A DNA stretch of 64,000 bases from Lathyrus oleraceus (taxonomy: Eukaryota > Streptophyta > Magnoliopsida > Fabales > Fabaceae), in assembly GCF_024323335.1 (NCBI RefSeq), contig NC_066581.1:462024289-462088288 (forward strand), written 5' to 3'. Each line of letters starts with the position of its first letter. The stretch's first letter is position 1. This document shows, in pieces, positions 35,824-46,405 of this stretch. The notes below the pieces were generated by a model. The model did not search any database, was not told where the DNA came from, and saw only the letters and a program-made list of their open reading frames with translations. The position numbers and the translations under genes were made by a program.

Positions 35824-38800
35824 GCTGCCCCTATTCAATCAGCTGGGAACCCGAACGGATGATAGCAATGGCTGTCAGACTTTCAAGGTAAACAGGGATT
35901 GAATACAAAAGAACCGTAGAAATTTGCACCGACTGGATATATAACACAAAAGAACCACGTCATTTACCGATGACAACTGCATGACAACTTCAGAGAAAAC
36001 AGAACCATTTACCGATGGTTAAGAACTGGACCTTGATATTTACCGATATCAACTTCAGCAAGACCATTTACCGATAGCTGCTGGGAAAACAAACTTCTGA
36101 AAAACAAAACCATTTACCGATGGTTAGAAACTGGAAACTTGATATTTACCGATATCAACTTCAGCAAGACCATTTACCGATGGCTGCTGGGAAAACAACT
36201 TCTGAAAAACAAAACCATTTACCGATGGTTAGAAACTGGAAACTTGATATTTACCGATATCAACTTCAGCAAGACCATTTACCGATGGCTGCTGGGAAAC
36301 AGATTGATGAAAAACAAAACCATTTACCGATGGTTAAAACTTGATATTTACCGATATCAACTTCAGCAAGACCATTTACCGATGGTTGCTGGGAAACAAC
36401 TTGGTGTAGAAAAGGAAGCAAGACCATTTACCGATGGTGGCTTCAAAGAACCCTGACATTTACCGATGTCAACCTTAGCAAGACCATTTACCGATGGCTG
36501 CTGCAACTGGGAATTCGATATTTACCGATATCGAAGAAAACTGGGCCATTTACCGATGGCATCTCCGCTTGGGGAGGAACAAAATCTTTGTGGTGATACC
36601 AGACAAACCGTTTACCGACGACTTCTGGGGATTCTGATTTGATTAACAAGAGAACAAAGAATGACCAGACATTTACCGATGACTGGGATGAGACTCGATG
36701 TTTACCGACATCGAAAGATGATGTTTACCGATATCAAAAAGAATGACCAGACATTTACCGATGACTGGGGATGGGAAATTTATTGGGAAGAGACAAACAA
36801 ATATTGGCAACTGGAAACCAGATAGGACATTTACAAATGACTCTACTGGGGACTTCTAGTTGGGGAATTTATCAGACATTTACCGATGACTGAGAGAAAG
36901 ACTCGATGTTTACCGACATCGAAAGATGATGTTTACCGACATCAAAAAAAAAAAAATGACTAGACATTTACCGATGACTGGGTGGGACTCGATGTTTACC
37001 GGCATCAAAACAATGGTGTTTACCGACACCAAAAAATGACCAGACATTTACCGATGACTGGGTGGAGCTCAATGTTTACCGACACCGAAACACTGGTGTT
37101 TACCGACACCAAAAAATGACCAGACATTTACCGATGACTGGGTGGAGCTCGATGTTTACCGACACCGAAACAATGGTGTTTACCGACACCAAACAAAGAA
37201 ACACACGCGGGTGCTGACATGACACTTACTGGTATCATGAGAACGACATCCGAGACATGTCAAGGCAAAGCTGATTACTTGTTGGGGGTCTCACTGGGGA
37301 GAAACAAACTTTCTGTCATTATCGGGTGAGGAAATAAACCTCTGTCACCATCGGGTGAGGAAATAAACCTCTGTCACCATCGGGTGAGGAAATAAACCTC
37401 TGTGGGGATAATCAATTCTGAATGCTGTCGAAGCAACTGTAGCAGACTTGCTGCTGATGTTGAACAAAATGATCCGCCTCTGCCGGGGGATACAGTCTGA
37501 TGTGGTATCGAACACATATATGCATATGTCTGAATTTTTCTATGGCGTAATGCTCCATAAGGAATGGAAATGCTACGCAGTTTTGAGGATGCAATGATTA
37601 CTATATGCAATGCAATATGAAGCGAGCTCTGCGGGAAAGGTACACAGGACGACCGTGCTGAGGAATCTTCAAGATAAATCTGCTGGGGGAACAATACAAC
37701 TGCTGGGGAACCAACAATACAACTCCACTAGGGGAAGACAAAGCAACTCGCCGGGGAGTAATAAAGCAACTCTGCTAGGGGAAAACAAAGGTAAACTGCT
37801 GGGGATAGCCCAATGAACCCACAAAAATTCCGCTTGGGGAAATAAAAGCTCCGCTGGGGAAGCTAAACCAGGCAACTCTCCGGGGATAAGGCTCATACAA
37901 ACCTCAGATAGAATAGACTATGCTTTGGGGAATAACTGTTACTCCGCCGGGGACGACCCATAATATTCACAAGTAGAATCAACTCAGCTGGGGATGCAGG
38001 ATACCAATCTGCTATGGCCACGCGTCCAATCCACCAGCAGGATGGACTCTGCTGGAGAAATAACCGCTTCGCTGGGGAGGGCTGAAACAATCCAAAGCTA
38101 GGAGAATGACTCTGTCTAGGGAAAGAAATGCTGGGGAATGTTCATAGGTGACGACCTGCGCAACAGAATAACAGATGCCCCAGGGGGTACACGGACGAGA
38201 TACGTTCAAGTGTCCTCAACATTCAAAATGATTTTCAAATGTTTTAACCTTTTCTGCACGTCATTGTTTAGCCTTCATGTTTTTAGATGCAATGTTTATC
38301 AAAAATTTGGACGTTTTTGCAAACAAAACAGTAAAAGTAAAAACAAGAGAGCAATTTATCTGAATAACGACTTTTATTGATTGAAAATGTGCCTGAAAAG
38401 GCAAATACATTAGGAAGCAATTCCTAGAAAGAGGTAATTGCGCACAACAGGAAAATAAACTATCCTAATGGCAATGTGAACACGGCATCCACTGTTTCCC
38501 AACTCTGTTATAACTCATAGATCATCAGTTTCCTCCTAATTCCCTGCTTTCTGAGAAGAATGACTGGACCGATCGCATCTTTTGAGATGGCAGCTGACGA
38601 AGCATAATGAAGTACAGATAACTCAGACTGTAGTCTTCGCTTTAATCCCTCTTTTGGCTGGATCGCCCTTTCGGGTTTTCAATCCACCGGGATACCCATT
38701 TTTGCCTAAGCCGCCCTTGCGGGTTTTCGACTTACCGGGTGTACAATTTTTCATTTTTTATCCCTAACTTTTGCCCGAACCTTTTCTTTCTGTTTTTTGG

Positions 38801-38859
38801 TTCGCCGGGATGCCCATTTTTGCCTGGACTCTTTTATTCCTTTTGTCCAGCGGGTCAAT
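35824..38859 (-). repeat. Ogre-1 3' noncoding region with hairpin arrays
   Basis: No gene lies in these 3 kb. The polypurine tract (minus strand of GCTGCCCCTATTC) adjoins the LTR. From 35958 to 37195 more than 30 hairpins share the loop TTACCG, partly in a 105-bp higher-order unit. From 37640 to 38140 the motif ACTC(T)GC(T/C)GGGGA recurs about every 30-40 bp. At 38658-38850 four hairpins, each followed by CGGG or similar, lie just downstream of the pol stop. Short ORFs here are repeat artefacts. Confidence 0.85.
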
Positions 38860-41800
38860 TTATGCGAAGTATTTTTTGACTACATCTGAGTTAACAGGGG
38901 AAGGAAAATCTTCACCATCCATAGTTGTAAGCATCAAGGCTCCACCGGAGAAGACCTTCTTCACAACATATGGTCCTTCATAATTAGGAGTCCACTTGCC
39001 CCTGTTATCTGTACCGGGAGGAAGGATCCTCTTCAAAACTAGATCGCCAGTTTGAAAAGTCCGAGGACGCACTTTCTGATCAAAGGCTCGCTTCATCCTC
39101 CTCTGATATAACTGCCCATGGCACACAGCTGCTAACCGTCTTTCTTCGATAAGGCTTAACTCATTAAACCTTGTACGAATCCACTCGGCTTCGTCCAGCT
39201 TGACGTCCAATAATACTCTCAGAGAAGGGATCTCCACTTCAACAGGTAGGACTGCTTCCATACCATACACAAGGGAGTAGGGGGTTGCCCCGGTCGACGT
39301 ACGTACTGAAGTACGGTATCCATGCAAAGCGAAAGGCAACATCTCATGCCAATCTTTGTACGTAACGACCATCTTCTGCACAATCTTCTTGATGTTTTTG
39401 TTAGCTGCCTCTACAGCACCATTCATCTTCGATCTGTAAGGATAAGAATTGTGATGTTCAATTTTGAAATCTCTGCATAAGTCTTTCATCATCTTGTTGT
39501 TGAGATTTGAACCATTGTCAGTGATGATTCTCTCAGGGACTCCATAACGACAGATGATTTCTTTCTTGATGAACCGGGCAACCACTTGTTTGGTGACGTT
39601 GGCATAGGAAGCTGCTTCTACCCATTTGGTGAAGTAGTCGATCGCAACCAAGATGAAGCGATGTCCATTAGAAGCAGTAGGCTCAATCTTCCCAATCATG
39701 TCAATGCCCCACATGGCAAACGGCCAAGGCGAGTTCATGACATTCAACGGGCTTGGTGGTACATGCACCTTATCAGCATAGATTTGACACTTGTGGCATT
39801 TCCGAGCATATTTGAAGCAATCGGATTCCATAGTCATCCAATAATATCCGGCTCTCAGCAATTTCTTCGACATTGCATGACCACCAGCGTGGGTACCAAA
39901 CGAACCCTCGTGCACTTCTTGCATTAACATGTCTGCTTCGTGTCTATCCACGCATCTGAGCAAGACCATGTCAAAGTTCCGCTTGTATAGCACATCATCC
40001 TGATTCAAATAAAAGCTTCCAGCTAGCCTTCTCAGGGTCTTCTTATCATTCTTCGACGCACCCTCAGGATATTCTTGAGTCTTGAGGAAATTCTTGATGT
40101 CATAGTACCACGGTTTATCATCAATCGCAGCAATAGACTCGGCTGCAAACACATATGCAGGCCTCTCGAGTCGATTCACAGCAATATGTGGCACATGATT
40201 CCACCAATGAACCTTTATCATAGAGGATAAAGTATCCAAAGCATCAGCCATCTGATTCTCATCCCGGGGGACGTGACACAGCTTCACCTTCTTGAAGAAC
40301 GTCAGTATTCTTCTGGTGTAATCTCTATACGGAATCAGATGCGGCTGGTTCGTATTCCAATCTCCACTGACCTGATTGATCACTAGAGCTGAATCTCCAA
40401 ATATATCAAGAGTTTTGATCCTCAGATCAATGGCTTCTTCTATCCCCATGATACAAGCCTCATACTCAGCTTCATTGTTGGTGACGTCGAATGTCAATCT
40501 GGCAGAAAAAGGTATATGAGCACCTTTGGGATTGATCAACACTGCCCCAATACCATTACCGTTCATATTCACAGCCCCATCGAACATCAGTGTCCACTTG
40601 TCATCAGGATCCGGTCCTTCCTCGACAGGTGGCTCTTCACAATCTTTCGCCTTCAGGTACATGATGTCTTCATCAGGGAATTCAAACATCATAGGCTGAT
40701 AATCATTGATCGGTTGTTCGGCAAGATAGTCTGACAATACGCTACCTTTGATGGCCTTTTGAGACGTGTACTGAATGTCGTACTCTGTTAAGATCATCTG
40801 CCAACGAGCGACACGTCCGGTGAGAGCTGGCTTCTCAAAGATGTACTTGACTGGATCCATCTTAGAAATCAACAGAGTAGTATGGTTCAACATATACTGC
40901 CTTAGTCGGCGAGCAGCCCAGGCCAAAGCACAGCAAGTTTTCTCGAGCAGTGAATATCTTGTTTCACAGTCGGTAAACTTTTTGCTTAGGTAGTATATGG
41001 CATGCTCTTTTCGACCAGACTCGTCATGCTGACCCAATACACACCCCATCGAAGTCTCGGTGACTGATAGGTACATTATCAGTGGTCTCCCTGGAACTGG
41101 AGGAATCAGGATTGGAGGTTTCTGTAGATATTCTTTGATTTTGTCAAATGCCTTCTGACAATCATCATTCCATTTAATCGCCTGGTTCTTTCTGAGCAGT
41201 TTGAAAATTGGTTCACATGTGGCAGTTAGATGAGATATGAACCTTGCAATGTAGTTCAACCTCCCTAAAAACCCACGGACTTGCTTTTCCGTTTTCGGTT
41301 CAGGCATCTCTTGAATAGCTTTGACTTTTGCTGGATCTACCTCAATCCCTTTTTCACTGACAATGAAGCCTAGCAGCTTCCCTGATCTCACCCCAAACGT
41401 ACACTTGTTCGGATTCAGCCTCAGTTTGAATTTGACCAGTCTGTCAAACAACTTCTGCAAGTTTACCAAGTGCTCCTCTTCTGTCTGCGACTTCGCAATC
41501 ATATCATCCACGTACACTTCGATTTCGTTGTGCATCATGTCATGAAAGAGAGTCGTCATTGCCCTCTGATAGGTAGCACCGGCATTCTTCAACCCGAATG
41601 GCATTACTTTATAGCAGAATGTGCCCCAAGGTGTAATGAATGTCGTCTTTTCCATGTCCTCTGGCGCCATCTTAATCTGATTATAGCCTGAGAAACCGTC
41701 CATGAAAGAGAATACCGAGGATTGAGCCGTATTATCAACCAATACATCGATGTGAGGTAATGGGAAATCATCTTTCGGACTCGCCCTATTCAGATCCCGG

Positions 41801-42330
41801 TAATCGACACACATCCTGACTTTGCCGTCCTTCTTCGGCACGGGAACAATGTTGGCAACCCACGGTGGGTAACTAGTAACAGCCAGAAAACCTGCATCCC
41901 ATTGCTTCTGAACCTCTTCCTTGATCTTGACTGCCATATCAGGACTAGTTCTGCGAAGCTTCTGCTTGACTGACGGACACTCTTCTTTAAGAGGTAACCG
42001 ATGCACCACAATATCTGTATCCAACCCAGGCATATCTTGGTATGACCAGGCGAATATTTCCACATATTCTCTTAGCATCTCTATTAGCCTCCTCTTGACA
42101 GAGTCTTCTAAAGCAGCCCCCATCTTGATCTCTCTTCTGGCGTCCTCGGTACCCAGATTAACAATCTCCAACTCCTCCTGATGAGGTTGGATGACCCTTT
42201 CCTCTTGCTTCAGCAATCTGACCAATTCTGCAGGGAGTTCACAGTCTTCCTCACTCTCCTCTTCAGCTTGGTAGATGGGATTGTCGAAATCATACTGAGC
42301 CATAACAGAGTCGTTCACAGTGGATGCCAA
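38860..42330 (-). CDS. pol: Ogre-1 Pol: reverse transcriptase, two RNase H domains, integrase
   Basis: 1156 codons, open throughout. The reverse transcriptase (about residues 145-325) has the catalytic YVDDM at 273-277. The first RNase H (about 415-535) has Ser where the first catalytic Asp is expected (YLSVTE). It is followed by a second, archaeal-type RNase H (about 578-700) with FDG, NNEAEYEA and GDSALV acidic residues in place. Integrase has the HHCC zinc site (H798, H807 or nearby, C845, C848), D877, D938 and E974, then GDLVLKRILPP. The start given uses TTG; the real product is expected to be made by splicing that joins gag-pro to this frame. It copies element RNA and inserts the DNA. 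No broken residue is seen apart from the first RNase H. Confidence 0.93.
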   Translation of the reverse strand: MASTVNDSVMAQYDFDNPIYQAEEESEEDCELPAELVRLLKQEERVIQPHQEELEIVNLGTEDARREIKMGAALEDSVKRRLIEMLREYVEIFAWSYQDMPGLDTDIVVHRLPLKEECPSVKQKLRRTSPDMAVKIKEEVQKQWDAGFLAVTSYPPWVANIVPVPKKDGKVRMCVDYRDLNRASPKDDFPLPHIDVLVDNTAQSSVFSFMDGFSGYNQIKMAPEDMEKTTFITPWGTFCYKVMPFGLKNAGATYQRAMTTLFHDMMHNEIEVYVDDMIAKSQTEEEHLVNLQKLFDRLVKFKLRLNPNKCTFGVRSGKLLGFIVSEKGIEVDPAKVKAIQEMPEPKTEKQVRGFLGRLNYIARFISHLTATCEPIFKLLRKNQAIKWNDDCQKAFDKIKEYLQKPPILIPPVPGRPLIMYLSVTETSMGCVLGQHDESGRKEHAIYYLSKKFTDCETRYSLLEKTCCALAWAARRLRQYMLNHTTLLISKMDPVKYIFEKPALTGRVARWQMILTEYDIQYTSQKAIKGSVLSDYLAEQPINDYQPMMFEFPDEDIMYLKAKDCEEPPVEEGPDPDDKWTLMFDGAVNMNGNGIGAVLINPKGAHIPFSARLTFDVTNNEAEYEACIMGIEEAIDLRIKTLDIFGDSALVINQVSGDWNTNQPHLIPYRDYTRRILTFFKKVKLCHVPRDENQMADALDTLSSMIKVHWWNHVPHIAVNRLERPAYVFAAESIAAIDDKPWYYDIKNFLKTQEYPEGASKNDKKTLRRLAGSFYLNQDDVLYKRNFDMVLLRCVDRHEADMLMQEVHEGSFGTHAGGHAMSKKLLRAGYYWMTMESDCFKYARKCHKCQIYADKVHVPPSPLNVMNSPWPFAMWGIDMIGKIEPTASNGHRFILVAIDYFTKWVEAASYANVTKQVVARFIKKEIICRYGVPERIITDNGSNLNNKMMKDLCRDFKIEHHNSYPYRSKMNGAVEAANKNIKKIVQKMVVTYKDWHEMLPFALHGYRTSVRTSTGATPYSLVYGMEAVLPVEVEIPSLRVLLDVKLDEAEWIRTRFNELSLIEERRLAAVCHGQLYQRRMKRAFDQKVRPRTFQTGDLVLKRILPPGTDNRGKWTPNYEGPYVVKKVFSGGALMLTTMDGEDFPSPVNSDVVKKYFA

Positions 42331-42592
42331 AATATCACTTCTGCATGTTTAATGTTTTGTTTTTTAGAAAAAGATTTCAATAAAGTCACAGAAAAGAAAA
42401 ACAAAAACATTGCCATTTTTATTATTTTGAAAAAAAAGTGAAAACAAAAAATAGAAAGACAAAGATCTCAAAATTTGATTGCAAAACGTCCTTTATTTAT
42501 AAACATTGTAAACATGATGTGGCCCTACAATGAACCACTACGCCTTGGGCAGAACGTAGGGTTTTCATGCAAAATGAAAAAACAAAGGAAAA
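42331..42592 (-). other. Spacer between gag-pro and pol, probable intron
   Basis: 262 bp of AT- and T-rich sequence separate the gag-pro stop from the pol frame. Splicing of a short intron at this place has been shown for Ogre elements of legumes. On the minus strand a pyrimidine-rich run precedes ATGCAG (ending at 42341), a plausible acceptor, and the frame after it is open into pol. Ogre-2 keeps GTGCAG at the same place (near 63281). I could not settle the donor, which may lie inside the gag-pro ORF. Confidence 0.6.
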
Positions 42593-45500
42593 TTACTCTG
42601 TCAGTAGAGTAACTTGGACCACTTCTTCAGCCGTCCAGTTGTTGATAGACTCGCCTGGTGCACAAGGGCGGACCCAGACATCCAAATCACAATCACTGTC
42701 TTCACCATCAGTAGCGAAGACATCTCCATGGTTCATCAGCCCAGCGCTGGTGAAGGTGCTCGGACCTGCTTGTACGCTCTGCTCTGCTTGGAGAGGCTCG
42801 TACCCAATGCCGAATTTGTCTTCTTTAACCGGCAAGTCAACCATCTTGCCCCAACCTTCAGCTCTGCCAGAGTCTACAACTTCCTTGGCCTGCTTGTACG
42901 ATGTAATCGAAGCACCTGGCTTCCTCTGCTCAGCACAAGCTACCCCTTCAAGCGCCACAGTCTCAAATGCCTGACACAGGGTTTCGTGGATCTCGCCATC
43001 TACCTCAACATACTTGAATGAGGAGAGATGACTCACCAGAATTTCTTCTTCGCCACATACGGTCACAATCTGACCGTTCCAGACATACTTGAGTTTTTGG
43101 TGGAGAGTCGACGAGACTGCCCCAGCTGCGTGTATCCACGGACGCCCCAACAAACAGCTATAAGCAGGCTGAATGTCCATCACATAGAACACGATGTCGA
43201 AAACTTCCGGACCTATCTTTACCGGCAAGGTGACTTCACCAAACACAGACCGTTTGGATCCATCAAAAGCACGCACAATAAGGTCACTGGGAGTGAGCAC
43301 AACTCCCTCGACATCAATCTTCTTTAGAATCTGCTTGGGTAGGACATTCAGGGACGACCCGGTGTCTACCAGCACGTGAGATAAAACAGCACCTTTGCAC
43401 TCCATAGTGATGTGCAAGGCTTTGTTATGATTGCGACCCTCAGGCGTTAGGTCTAGGTCAGTGAAACCTACACCGTGCCTGGTACTCACGTTGGCTAGTA
43501 CACCCTCCAACTGGTTGACGGATATCTCTTGCGGGACGTACGCCATGTTCAACATTTTCAACAATGCGTCCCGGTGTGCCTCAGAGCACATCAGCAAAGA
43601 GAGTATTGAAATTTTGGACGGAGTTTGGTCGAGCTGATCCACAATTTTGTAGTCACTCTTCTTAATGATCTTCATAAACTCCTCCACATCCCTTTCAAAA
43701 GAACCCTCGGCCTCCTTCTGAGCCGGTTCCTCGTCAACCACAGCTTGTTTACCCTTAGCCCTTGCGGATGCCTCAGCATTAGCATCTCTCAAAGGCTGAG
43801 GAGCAAACAGTCGTCCACTCCTGGTGAAACCTCCTGGTCCTCCAACATTGTCTACCACAGGACTTGCAACAGCAGGAGTTCTCACCGGAGCACTGATCGT
43901 AACTGGCGCTTGTACCACTGGCCTTGCCTGATTACCAGCCCTTCTATCATTGCGATAGGCGTTGTCGTACCTCCATGGAACAGCCCTACTATTTTCAACT
44001 TGCCTTCTGCCAGGCGCGACAATAGTAGTTGGTGCACGGATGGTTACCGGAGCTGGAATGGTAACCGGAGTATTGTTTGTTGCTGAGGTACTGACAGTCC
44101 CTCGTCCTCGTCCTTCAGACGGATTGAAATAAATGGTAACAGTAGACACTGACCCATTACCTTTAACGGCCCGGCTGAACTGGAGACAGCCTTCATCAAT
44201 TAAATTCTGAATACCAGCCTTCAGTTGGTCGCAACCATTGGTAGCTTCTGAACAACCCACACAGTCTTCTTTACAACCTGGGTCAACACCTCCTTTCAGC
44301 AGACGGCCCTTGAATACCAACAAAGAAGTCTGAACATCTTCCACACTGTCAATCAAATCTTCAACCTCTCCTTCTTCAACATTGTTAACCCTATGCCCAC
44401 CATGCTGAGGCATAGGATTGTTCACCACGTTTGGCACTGGAGCGAAATTGATTGCTTTAGCATCAATCAAGTCTTGAACTTTATGTTGCAGAGATCGGCA
44501 TCTTTCTGTATGGTGGCCTGGTGCCCCAGAATGAAAGTCACATCGGACATTTGCATCATATCCAGGAGGTAAAACCGTTGGAGGAGCCACTGTACGCAGC
44601 TCAACAAACCCTAACCGGAGTAGTTCGGGTAACAATTCGGCGTACGTCATTGGCAGCGGATCAAATCTTCTATCAGTCTGCAGCCTCTGCCTTTGCTGAT
44701 AAGGACGTTGCTGTTGTTGTTGCTGTTGTTGCGGTTGTTGTTGAACTCTTTGTTGTTGTTGTGGACGAGGTTGAGGTGCAGGAATAGTCACTGCAGCAAC
44801 CGGACGATACTGTTCTCTATTTGCATTGGCTCTGTACACACCCCCTCTGTGTTGTACAGCATTGGTCTCTCCTTCTCTACGACGAGGTGCCCCAGAGAAG
44901 GGTTTCTTCGAGGACGACGAAGAACCTGTGTCATGAATCCTCCCAGCTTTGATTAAACTTTCTGTTCTCTCGCCACAGATGACGACGTCAGAAAAACTTC
45001 CGAATGGGCAGCTTCCCATCCGGTCCATATATACACCTTGCAGAGTACTAATGAACATGTCAGTCAACTCCCTTTCTAGCATAGGGGGTTGAACTCTCGC
45101 AGCTAGTTCACGCCATCTCTGGGCGTACTCCTTAAAGCTTTCATTATTCTTCTGACAAAGACTCTGCAGCTGAGTCCTGGTCGGAGCCATGTCCATGTTA
45201 TGCTTATACTGTCTGAGGAACGCTTCTCCCAGATCTCTCCAGCATCTAATCGAATCCCGCTTCAACTCCATATACCAATCCAAAGATGCCCCAGATAGGC
45301 TGTCTTGGAAGAAATACATCCACATCTTCTCATCATCAGTGTATGCGGATATCTTTCTGTAGTATGCCTGCACGTGGGTGCGAGGGCAGGAGGTACCGTT
45401 GTATTTATCAAATGACGGCGCCTTGAATTTGTGCGGGATTCTCAGTCCTTCAACTAATCCCATATTTGTAACATCAAAACCGAGAGAGTTTTGACATTCT

Positions 45501-45997
45501 ATTGCCCTGATCTTCTCAGCAAGGGCCTCGACTTTGCGATCTCTCGCATCATTTCTGCCCAAAATGTCGTCGTCTTCGCTGAGCATAGTGAACAAATCCT
45601 CTTGTCTGTCAACAATCGGAATTCTGTTACGGGCTGGAACATGAATGACTCTGGCACTAGCAGCATCTGGAGCAATCGGTTGACCGTCAACTCGGATACC
45701 CCTCAACTCTTCACCTACAGCATAGTTGTTGACGGGAATAGCAGCAGCAGGAGTGTCAGGAACTGGATTTCCTTCTTGCAGAGGCTGGTTGGGCGGTGGC
45801 AATGTAGCTTCTTGTCTCTGAACCAGTGCTCGGAGCTCTTCTTGGCCTTGTGCAACCCCTTGCATCATGTGCATGAACTGGGCCATGTTAGCCCTCATCT
45901 CTGCCAACTTAGCTTGTACTTGATCCATGTTGCGTTGATGGTTGAGCCTCGTTGTGTAGCGGTGTGGTCTTTGATCAGCTATCCTGCCTGGACACAA
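42593..45997 (-). CDS. gag-pro: Ogre-1 Gag-protease
   Basis: 1134 codons. The N-terminal part is followed by a retrotransposon Gag domain (about residues 190-300; SLSGASLDWYMELKRDSI, WRDLGEAFLRQY). A Gln-rich tract (about 411-436) comes next, then the zinc-binding motif CDFHSGAPGHHTERC (about 485-500). Pro/Thr/Val-rich linkers (TIPAPVTI repeats) follow. The aspartic protease has HVLVDTGSSLNVLP (about 875) and ends in the acidic C-terminus. Gag packages element RNA and the protease cuts the polyprotein. The frame is open and closely matched by the Ogre-2 fragment at 63534-64000. The first ATG-like codon is used; the exact start is unsure. Confidence 0.92.
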   Translation of the reverse strand: MCPGRIADQRPHRYTTRLNHQRNMDQVQAKLAEMRANMAQFMHMMQGVAQGQEELRALVQRQEATLPPPNQPLQEGNPVPDTPAAAIPVNNYAVGEELRGIRVDGQPIAPDAASARVIHVPARNRIPIVDRQEDLFTMLSEDDDILGRNDARDRKVEALAEKIRAIECQNSLGFDVTNMGLVEGLRIPHKFKAPSFDKYNGTSCPRTHVQAYYRKISAYTDDEKMWMYFFQDSLSGASLDWYMELKRDSIRCWRDLGEAFLRQYKHNMDMAPTRTQLQSLCQKNNESFKEYAQRWRELAARVQPPMLERELTDMFISTLQGVYMDRMGSCPFGSFSDVVICGERTESLIKAGRIHDTGSSSSSKKPFSGAPRRREGETNAVQHRGGVYRANANREQYRPVAAVTIPAPQPRPQQQQRVQQQPQQQQQQQQRPYQQRQRLQTDRRFDPLPMTYAELLPELLRLGFVELRTVAPPTVLPPGYDANVRCDFHSGAPGHHTERCRSLQHKVQDLIDAKAINFAPVPNVVNNPMPQHGGHRVNNVEEGEVEDLIDSVEDVQTSLLVFKGRLLKGGVDPGCKEDCVGCSEATNGCDQLKAGIQNLIDEGCLQFSRAVKGNGSVSTVTIYFNPSEGRGRGTVSTSATNNTPVTIPAPVTIRAPTTIVAPGRRQVENSRAVPWRYDNAYRNDRRAGNQARPVVQAPVTISAPVRTPAVASPVVDNVGGPGGFTRSGRLFAPQPLRDANAEASARAKGKQAVVDEEPAQKEAEGSFERDVEEFMKIIKKSDYKIVDQLDQTPSKISILSLLMCSEAHRDALLKMLNMAYVPQEISVNQLEGVLANVSTRHGVGFTDLDLTPEGRNHNKALHITMECKGAVLSHVLVDTGSSLNVLPKQILKKIDVEGVVLTPSDLIVRAFDGSKRSVFGEVTLPVKIGPEVFDIVFYVMDIQPAYSCLLGRPWIHAAGAVSSTLHQKLKYVWNGQIVTVCGEEEILVSHLSSFKYVEVDGEIHETLCQAFETVALEGVACAEQRKPGASITSYKQAKEVVDSGRAEGWGKMVDLPVKEDKFGIGYEPLQAEQSVQAGPSTFTSAGLMNHGDVFATDGEDSDCDLDVWVRPCAPGESINNWTAEEVVQVTLLTE

Positions 45998-46405
45998 GAA
46001 TCAAAGTGAGAAGACGGCACAAGAACACCTGTTATGCAAATGATATGAGTATGATGTTTTAATGATATGCATGATGCACATGATATGCTCATTTCTCAGG
46101 CATTCAAAGAGCCTGACCCATCCTCAAAAGATGGCAACCTGCAGCAACAAGAGAACAACAGGATACAAGGAAAATATGAGAACAACAGGGAAATACTGAC
46201 AACCTTATCTATACATAAGGGTAAAAAGGTCAATACAACCAAGTCAACAGAATATTCAGATAAACAGAGTACAAAGAAAAGAATCCCATCCAACAAGCCT
46301 GGAGGTGATTCTCAACAAAAAAGATCCAAAGACGGAGTACAAGCAAATGAATCCCATCCAACAAGCCTGGAGGTGATTCTCCATAAATACAAACAAAAAT
46401 ACAAT
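45998..46405. other. Spacer between ORF1 and gag-pro in Ogre-1
   Basis: 408 bp with an imperfect direct repeat near 46270-46380 (GAATCCCATCCAACAAGCCT occurs twice, about 65 bp apart). There is no gene; open frames on either strand are short and of repeat origin. Confidence 0.6.

Noticed and set aside
36120..36456. ORFs of 74 and 105 codons with repeated peptides (HLPM, TIYRW)
   Set aside because: They only read through the TTACCG hairpin repeats in different frames; the repeat unit explains them fully.
44521..44956. Plus-strand ORFs rich in Val/Leu
   Set aside because: They are the antisense of the Gln-rich tract and neighbours in Ogre-1 gag.
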